Below are positions 58,943 through 64,000 of a DNA stretch of 64,000 nt, piece after piece; position 1 is the stretch's first letter, and the number at the start of each line of letters is the position of its first letter. Source of the stretch: Planococcus liqunii. GTDB lineage: Bacteria > Bacillota > Bacilli > Bacillales_A > Planococcaceae. The notes beneath the pieces were generated by a model. It saw only the letters and a program-made list of their open reading frames with translations. It was not told the origin of the DNA and did no database searches. The position numbers were made by a program, and so were the translations under genes. The stretch lies in NCBI RefSeq assembly GCF_030413595.1, contig NZ_CP129238.1:248001-312000 (forward strand), in the 5' to 3' direction.

Positions 58943-59924
58943 AATTGCTGTTGGCAAAAAGAAAATCCAGTGCGCGGGCCAAGGTTTCCTGGCCATCAAT
59001 GGTGTCGAGCGCGTATTGGAATTCGTGCTTTAACTGCTTTTCAGTACCGATGAAAAACATGCTGTCTACGGCAACACTTGAAGCTTCGAGAGCTTCTGCA
59101 AGCTCTACGGATTGGGAAGCGAGTGGATCCGCATCCCCGACCGTAATGAAAACAGGAGGGTAAGCCGGAGTCAGGTGATTGACCGTCGACAACTGGGCAA
59201 GGTTTTCGAATGACTCAAAAGGCTTGGCACCGGTATAAGCACTTAAAAAGTTGTCAATATTGGGGAAGCCGGTGGCCCGAACTGTTTCCATATTGAACAA
59301 TCCGCAAAAAAGCAGGGCACCTTTCAGCTGCTCTGGCTGGACAGCGGGCACAATGTCCATAGCTTGCGCCAACCCCTTGTTGGACATGACTGCGACCACT
59401 TGGCTGGATATCTGGGCTCCTGCCGAATCACCGCCGATAAACACCCGGGACATGTCGCCGCCGTATTTTTCAGCGTGCAGCTGCAAATAGCCGAGGGCTT
59501 CGTTTGCCTGTATGACGGGCCCGGGATACAGCTGTTCAGGGGCGAGTGCGTAGTCGATATTTGCTACCACGTAACCGGCATGGGCTAAGGCCATTCCATA
59601 TTCTTGCCGGCTGTCTTTAGAGCCGCCGACAAAACCGCCACCGTGGATCCATAATATGACCGGCAGCTTGTCACCGCCTTCAGCCGGATAATAAATATCC
59701 AATAAGCTGTCTTTTTTATCACTGTAAACAAGGTTTTTGACGACCTTAACTTCTTTTTGAATTTTTTCCAGATCAAATAAGAAAGCCTCGGAAGCTTTCG
59801 TAGGAGAAGCGTCCTCCACAAACGAAGCAGTTGCCCATACTGCAGCAGCTGCAATCACGAAGATAACCATGGAGAAAACCAAGAATATTTTATTTGATTT
59901 CTGGAACATTGTTTTAAAAAACAT
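58941..59924 (-). CDS. alpha/beta hydrolase (hormone-sensitive-lipase-like), membrane-anchored or exported
   Basis: A 327-residue hydrolase. An N-terminal hydrophobic segment (IFLVFSMVIFVIAAAAVWAT, residues about 13-32) is a signal anchor or signal peptide; the catalytic domain is outside the cell. HGGGF near 94 is the oxyanion-hole motif, the nucleophile Ser is in GGDSAG near 166, Asp is in VGDADP near 265 and His in LKHEF near 302. It hydrolyses an ester of unknown identity. ATG 59924 has AAAGGAAG; TTG 59942 is an alternative. Monocistronic. Confidence 0.88.
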   Translation of the reverse strand: MFFKTMFQKSNKIFLVFSMVIFVIAAAAVWATASFVEDASPTKASEAFLFDLEKIQKEVKVVKNLVYSDKKDSLLDIYYPAEGGDKLPVILWIHGGGFVGGSKDSRQEYGMALAHAGYVVANIDYALAPEQLYPGPVIQANEALGYLQLHAEKYGGDMSRVFIGGDSAGAQISSQVVAVMSNKGLAQAMDIVPAVQPEQLKGALLFCGLFNMETVRATGFPNIDNFLSAYTGAKPFESFENLAQLSTVNHLTPAYPPVFITVGDADPLASQSVELAEALEASSVAVDSMFFIGTEKQLKHEFQYALDTIDGQETLARALDFLFANSN

Positions 59925-60115
59925 CGCAAGCTTCCTTTGCAATAAATTTAATGCCAGACAATAGCTAAAGAGTAACGTGAGAAAGAAATAAAAAGATAGC
60001 GACTAATTTCCTATTATTACTTTTGTGACAAATATTAATTTGCAGTTTCAGTGATTTATCTCTTTTTTAAAGGGTATTGTATAAGGATGAAGTTTGAGAC
60101 AGGGAAGTGTATGCA

Positions 60116-60790
60116 ATGTTCGGTTTAGCCGATCTAATATCATTAATCATTTCGGCATTTATTATTTTGCCGATTGTTGTATTTTTAAGGGAAAGCGGTT
60201 ATTTGATTGTCAGTGCCGTCTTCGGCGTCAACAATCCAAGGCTGACAATCGGTTCAGGCCCGCGAATCGTCAAGGTTGGCATGTTTGATATACGCAAATA
60301 TTATCATTTGTATAGCTGGTATTCCTACGATTCATTAAAAAGGAAAAGCAAGTTTGTCTATGTCAGCATTTATGCAGGGCCGATTCTCGTGAACCTGATT
60401 GTCGCATTGACCATCAACGCCATGTTGGCCAATGATTTGCTGCAGGAATACGAAACATTTTGGAGCCGCTTTGTGTTTTATGCTTTTTACTATGTGTTAT
60501 TTGACATTGTACCAATGAAAACGGCAAATGGCATGCCGAACAACGGACTTATCATTTATGAAATGCTGCGTTATGGCCGGCGCACTGATTACAATCAAGA
60601 GCCGTTTATCCCGTCGACCAGTGAAGTAGAAGAGCAATACCAGGAAGAAATGGAGAAAATCGAAGAAGTAAAAGAGCAGCAAAAAGACCAGATTGAACAT
60701 GAAAAACAAGAGGAAAAACAGGAACTAAAAGAGCAAAAAGCACACGAGAAAGAAAAAGCGGAAGAACACCGGAAAGAAAGAAAACAGTAG
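60116..60790 (+). CDS. M50-like membrane protein with degenerate metal site (pseudoprotease)
   Basis: A 224-residue protein with a first membrane helix (LISLIISAFIILPIVVFL), where the zinc motif HExxH of site-2 proteases would lie; it reads RESGY (residues 25-29), so both His are lost while Glu stays. The following GVNNPRLTIGSGP and AGPILVNLIVALTINAML match the M50 layout. The usual N-x-x-P...DG motif is DIVPMKTANGMPNNG (near 141), with the metal Asp replaced by Asn. The cytoplasmic C-terminal 60 residues are a highly charged coiled coil (Glu/Lys/Gln). Probably a non-catalytic M50 relative. ATG 60116 has AGGGAAG upstream. One-gene unit. Confidence 0.65.
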   Translation: MFGLADLISLIISAFIILPIVVFLRESGYLIVSAVFGVNNPRLTIGSGPRIVKVGMFDIRKYYHLYSWYSYDSLKRKSKFVYVSIYAGPILVNLIVALTINAMLANDLLQEYETFWSRFVFYAFYYVLFDIVPMKTANGMPNNGLIIYEMLRYGRRTDYNQEPFIPSTSEVEEQYQEEMEKIEEVKEQQKDQIEHEKQEEKQELKEQKAHEKEKAEEHRKERKQ

Positions 60791-60869
60791 AATACCTAGC
60801 CGTTGTTCATTTGGGACAATGAAATAGTACGATGGTGTGGCAGATTAGCGGAATTGGAGGAAGGGCAAT

Positions 60870-61808
60870 ATGGCAAAAAATTCAAAAGGGATTCATCATA
60901 TTACGGCAATTGTTGGCAACCCACAGGAAAATGTGGATTTCTATGCCGGCGTTTTAGGGCTGCGGTTAGTCAAGAAAACCATTAATTTTGACGATCCGGG
61001 AACGTATCATCTTTATTTTGGAAACGAGGCCGGTGAACCGGGCACCATCATCACTTTCTTTCCCTGGGACCAAGCTTATAAAGGGAAAATTGGCGATGGG
61101 CAAGTCGGCGTGACGACTTATGCGGTGCCAACAGGTGCATTCGGCTTTTGGGAGCAGCGGCTATCGAAGTTTGGAGTGCCTTTTGAAAAAACAATGCGCT
61201 TTGAAGAGCAGTATATCGCTTTTGATGATCCTCACGGCTTGCACTTGGAATTGGTGGAAAGGCAAGCAGGAAAACCGAACGCCTGGCACTTTGGAAACAT
61301 CGGGCCAGAAGCAGCAATCAAAGGATTTGCCGGTGCGACATTGTTTACTGCCAATGCAGAAAAAACCACCGAACTGCTGGAGTCGGGGCTTGGCTTGAAA
61401 AAAGCCGGCCAGGAAAACGATTTGATGCGATTCCATGCATCAGCCGGGCTTGGAAACGTAATTGACGTAAAACTGAGTCCTGTGGGCACTGGGCGAATGG
61501 GTGCTGGCACAGTCCACCACATTGCTTGGCGTGCAGACGATAATGCGGATCAAATGGACTGGAAGCGGCAGATTGAAGAGTTTGGCCTGCAAGTGACGCC
61601 GGTTCAGGACCGCAATTACTTTAAAGCGATTTACTTCCGTGAATACGGCGATATATTGTTTGAAATTGCAACAGACCCTCCCGGTTTTGCTATTGACGAA
61701 ACTTTGGAAACGCTTGGAGAAGGTCTAATGCTGCCAAAGCAATACGAGCATTACCGGGCAAGACTGAATCAAGATTTGACGCCGATTGCTGTCCGGGAAT
61801 TGGATTAA
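60870..61808 (+). CDS. ring-cleaving dioxygenase / glyoxalase-fold protein (MhqO-like)
   Basis: A 312-residue protein made of two vicinal-oxygen-chelate domains (about residues 5-130 and 145-280). Metal-ligand candidates are His in GIHHITAIVG near residue 6, His in VHHIAWRAD near 215 and Glu in ILFEIATDPPG near 265. It resembles Bacillus MhqO/MhqA-type extradiol dioxygenases linked to quinone resistance, where it cleaves hydroquinones. AATTGGAGG precedes ATG 60870. No mhqR or azoreductase is adjacent, and the substrate is unproven. Confidence 0.85.
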   Translation: MAKNSKGIHHITAIVGNPQENVDFYAGVLGLRLVKKTINFDDPGTYHLYFGNEAGEPGTIITFFPWDQAYKGKIGDGQVGVTTYAVPTGAFGFWEQRLSKFGVPFEKTMRFEEQYIAFDDPHGLHLELVERQAGKPNAWHFGNIGPEAAIKGFAGATLFTANAEKTTELLESGLGLKKAGQENDLMRFHASAGLGNVIDVKLSPVGTGRMGAGTVHHIAWRADDNADQMDWKRQIEEFGLQVTPVQDRNYFKAIYFREYGDILFEIATDPPGFAIDETLETLGEGLMLPKQYEHYRARLNQDLTPIAVRELD

Positions 61809-61819
61809 GGAAAGAAGAG

Positions 61820-61860
61820 AAGAGCGTCCCGAGAAATTTACTCCTCGGGACGCTCTTCTA
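61820..61860. terminator. bidirectional terminator
   Basis: AGAAGAGCGTCCCGAG/CTCGGGACGCTCTTCT, 16-bp stem, between the convergent dioxygenase-like and putB-2 genes. Confidence 0.9.
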
Positions 61861-61865
61861 AATGG

Positions 61866-62774
61866 TTATTTGGAGACCATGCTCTTTAACGCTAAATTGA
61901 TATTTTGAGGGCGTTCAGCCAATCGTCTCATATAATAGCCGTACCAGTCCTGGCCGAAAGGAACATAAGTGGTGAATGCAAAGCCTTCGTCGGCAAGTTC
62001 TTTTTGCATATCGGTGCGGAAGCCGTAAAGCATTTGAAATTCAAAGCGGCCACGCGGAATCTGATTTTCTTTCACGAATTGCTTCACAGCATTGATAATG
62101 TGATGGTCATGGGTAGCGATTGAAGTAAAGCCAGGCTGCTGCAGCCGTATTTTGATGAGCTTTAAGAAATTGGCATCGATGTCCTGTTTGCTTTGATAAG
62201 ATACTTCAGCAATTTCCTTGTATGCTCCTTTTACTAAGCGCAACCGGGCATTTTTCAAGTTTTCCAAATCTTTTTCAGAACGGTAGAGATACGATTGAAT
62301 CACCGTTCCAACATTATCATATTCTTTTAAAAGCTCATGGAGGATATCCAGGGTCTGCTGCAAGTGGCTGTAATCTTCCATATCAATATTGATGAAAATC
62401 GCATAACGGGCAGCTGCCTCAACAATTTCCCGCATGTTCTCCAGGCAGAACTTGTCATCGACATCCAAGCCGATTTGAGTCAATTTGACGGACATATGGG
62501 CGGTCACGCCACGCTGTTGAATGGCTTCCAGTGTCGCCAGGATGTTTTCTTTTGCGTGGAGCGCCTCTTCCTTGCTGTAGACAAATTCTCCTAAGTTATC
62601 GATGGTTGCGCCGATGCCATTGGCATTTAATTCTTTGACGGATTTCATCATGCTATCAATATCAGTACCTGCCACCACTTTACTGGCGCCAAGCTTTAAA
62701 CCCCATTTTTTTGCTCCGGTATTTAATAGCTGGTTCTTGGATAATGCTATAAAAAAGTCTCTCGTAAGCCCCAC
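61866..62774 (-). CDS. putB: proline dehydrogenase (copy 2)
   Basis: A 302-residue paralog of the proline dehydrogenase at 53809, with the same order of blocks: VTAHMSVKLTQIGLDV, INIDMEDY, RLVKGAYKEIAEVSY, IATHDHHII, FQMLYGFRTDMQ and YMRRLAERPQN. It lacks the hydrophobic, basic tail of copy 1. GTG 62774 is chosen as the start because AGGAGG lies 7 nt upstream and the protein then begins MGLTRDFFIAL, like copy 1; the open frame to 62816 has no ribosome site. The leader carries a terminator-like hairpin. No P5C dehydrogenase is adjacent. Confidence 0.92.
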   Translation of the reverse strand: MGLTRDFFIALSKNQLLNTGAKKWGLKLGASKVVAGTDIDSMMKSVKELNANGIGATIDNLGEFVYSKEEALHAKENILATLEAIQQRGVTAHMSVKLTQIGLDVDDKFCLENMREIVEAAARYAIFINIDMEDYSHLQQTLDILHELLKEYDNVGTVIQSYLYRSEKDLENLKNARLRLVKGAYKEIAEVSYQSKQDIDANFLKLIKIRLQQPGFTSIATHDHHIINAVKQFVKENQIPRGRFEFQMLYGFRTDMQKELADEGFAFTTYVPFGQDWYGYYMRRLAERPQNINLALKSMVSK

Positions 62775-63084
62775 TTTTTTTCCTCCTATACGTTTAAAAA
62801 CCGCTATCGATCGCAAGACAACTGAAACAAAAGGCGGATGGACCGCCGAATCTATTTATTATGGATTAGCAGGAAGCATAAATGGCTTCCGTTTTCTATT
62901 ATAATCGAATACCGGGGTTCTACCTAACGTGAAGTAAAATCAGCGAGTCAGATAACAAGCGGCCCCCTCCAAAAAACGCTCCCTTGAAACTATTCATGGA
63001 AAAACATACAGCTGATTTGAAAGCGTAGCAATCCTGCCGTATACTTTCAATAGACTAAAAAATCAGAAAACAGGAGGGTTTCAA
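62775..63084. other. 310-base intergenic region between divergent putB-2 and amidase
   Basis: On the minus strand a TATAAT lies near 62900. Two hairpins follow in the putB-2 leader: GGAAGC..GCTTCC (62872-62890), and GGCGG..CCGCC (62833-62847), which is followed on the minus strand by TTTTGTTT. No gene was seen. On the right only the amidase promoter region is expected; no clear boxes were found. Confidence 0.5.
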
Positions 63085-64000
63085 TTGAAAGATATGCAGG
63101 AGACAAAAACGACAGCATCCGAAACAGTAATGGTCAATCAGTATGTAAATGGCGTTCTGGATCCGGGCTTGGAAATGTTGGGTCCTGTGAAGAGCGGAGG
63201 GCATATCGTAGCGCATACGGCGCCAGGCTGCTGGGGACCGATGATTACACCCTGCATCCGAGGCGGCCACGAAGTCACCAAGCCGGTCTATGTTGAAGGT
63301 GCAGAACCTGGAGATGCCATTGTTATCCGGATAAAGTCGATTGAGGTGACTTCCCTCGCCACTTCATCAGGCAATGACAGTCCCGTGGAAGGCCGGTTTC
63401 TCGGGGATCCTTTTATCGCAGTAAAATGCCCGGGCTGCGGCACCTTGTATCCGGAGACCGTGATCAAAGGAACCGGCAGCGAAGCGATTCGCTGTGCCAA
63501 TTGTGACGCAGATGTCACGCCGTTTGTTTTCACAAATGGCTATACGATGTTTATGGGCGAGAAAGGCGATGTCGGCGTTACACTTAACCGGGAAGCGGCT
63601 GAAATGATTGCACAAAACGGGCGGGCGTATATGAAGACGCCGGATGCGTCGGTGCAAAACCCGATTGTCACATTTGCACCCCATGATTTAGTTGGAACCA
63701 TTGCGCGCATGCGGCCTTTTTTAGGGCAGCTGGGAACCACCCCTTCGCGCCCGATTCCGGATTCCCATAATGCCGGCGATTTTGGATCGTTTTTAATTGA
63801 TGCGCCGCATGAATACGTCAGCACCCAGGAAGAACTCGATACGCACCGCACCGATGGCCATATGGATATCAGCCGGGTCCGGGCGGGGTCAGTCTTGATT
63901 TGTCCGGTGAAAGTTCCTGGCGGCGGCGTTTACTTGGGCGATATGCATGCGATGCAGGGAGACGGGGAAATTGCCGGCCATACAGCGGATGTAGCCGGGA
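63085..64000 (+). CDS. acetamidase/formamidase family protein, 5' part
   Basis: The first 305 residues of an amidase that runs off the window. FmdA/AmdA features: TAPGCWGPMITPCIRGGHEV near residue 52, GYTMFMGEKGDVGV near 152, PDSHNAGDFGSFLID near 230, and GGGVYLGDMHAMQGDGE near 282, which holds the metal-binding Asp/His. A zinc-ribbon-like insertion lies between (CPGC near 116 and CANC near 137). It releases ammonia from a short amide. The start is TTG 63085, with AGGAGGG 6-7 nt upstream; ATG 63094 is an alternative. The frame is open to the window edge. Confidence 0.88.
   Translation, partial: MKDMQETKTTASETVMVNQYVNGVLDPGLEMLGPVKSGGHIVAHTAPGCWGPMITPCIRGGHEVTKPVYVEGAEPGDAIVIRIKSIEVTSLATSSGNDSPVEGRFLGDPFIAVKCPGCGTLYPETVIKGTGSEAIRCANCDADVTPFVFTNGYTMFMGEKGDVGVTLNREAAEMIAQNGRAYMKTPDASVQNPIVTFAPHDLVGTIARMRPFLGQLGTTPSRPIPDSHNAGDFGSFLIDAPHEYVSTQEELDTHRTDGHMDISRVRAGSVLICPVKVPGGGVYLGDMHAMQGDGEIAGHTADVAG

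Overview
The window reads as chromosomal DNA of a low-to-moderate GC Gram-positive bacterium of the Bacillales, most likely Planococcaceae (Planococcus or a close relative). This is inferred from gene content and style, not from a database search: strong AGGAGG ribosome sites, TatA/TatC without TatB, Bacillus-type PerR/Fur and cre sites, a type II pantothenate kinase, an intracellular subtilisin with a LIPY pro-segment, adaA-adaB alkylation repair, and a guanine-riboswitch xpt-pbuX operon. No rRNA, tRNA, transposase, prophage or CRISPR array was seen. Most of it is ordinary metabolic chromosome in short operons separated by clear intrinsic terminators.

Layout. 0-5 kb: 3' end of hisC, a thioredoxin-reductase-like flavoprotein, small proteins, and a leftward ribA-ribD-nucleotidase operon. 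5-7.4 kb: iron handling, with a ferritin behind stacked Fur and PerR boxes followed by fetAB. 7.4-13.2 kb: a saccharopine-dehydrogenase-like protein, intracellular protease, dicarboxylate carrier and a DUF485/ActP acetate uptake pair. 13.3-19.1 kb: a leftward AbgT transporter, amidohydrolase and M20 amidase, with a GAF/PucR-type regulator. 19.5-24.3 kb: coaW, nitroreductase, cgoX and katA (the last with a PerR/Fur-type box). 24.6-33.8 kb: fatty-acid metabolism, with acyl-CoA ligase, nitronate monooxygenase, remnants of an enoyl-CoA hydratase and perhaps a thiolase, then an operon of acyl-CoA dehydrogenase, FabG-like reductase and two MaoC-type hydratase subunits, with a TetR regulator next to it. 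A LysM-NlpC/P60 hydrolase and a hotdog thioesterase lie between. 33.9-36.4 kb: adaA-ogt and an unusual tandem-repeat protein.

36.5-42.7 kb is a Tat island: three tatA genes, one tatC, a GMC flavoprotein dehydrogenase with a Tat-signal subunit, and a LysR regulator. A 19-bp element is shared (17/19) between the dehydrogenase and tatA-2 upstream regions. 42.8-52.9 kb: fhs, threonine aldolase, a DUF4139 protein, an Rrf2-YhgE pair, a GNAT protein, TspO and a PH-domain protein. 53-64 kb: FMN reductase, two paralogous proline dehydrogenases, an MFS carrier, a thioesterase, xpt-pbuX, a lipase-like hydrolase, a catalytically degenerate M50-like membrane protein, a ring-cleaving-dioxygenase-like protein, and the start of an acetamidase/formamidase.

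The points most worth a second look are: the Tat/GMC island and its shared element; a family of 21-nt-period intergenic repeats at 22.55 and 44.54 kb; the M50-like protein that has lost all three metal ligands; the ~23-residue tandem-repeat protein at 35.4 kb; the nucleotidase overlapping ribD, a candidate for a missing riboflavin-pathway phosphatase; and the promoter-cre-terminator arrangement ahead of the acyl-CoA dehydrogenase operon.
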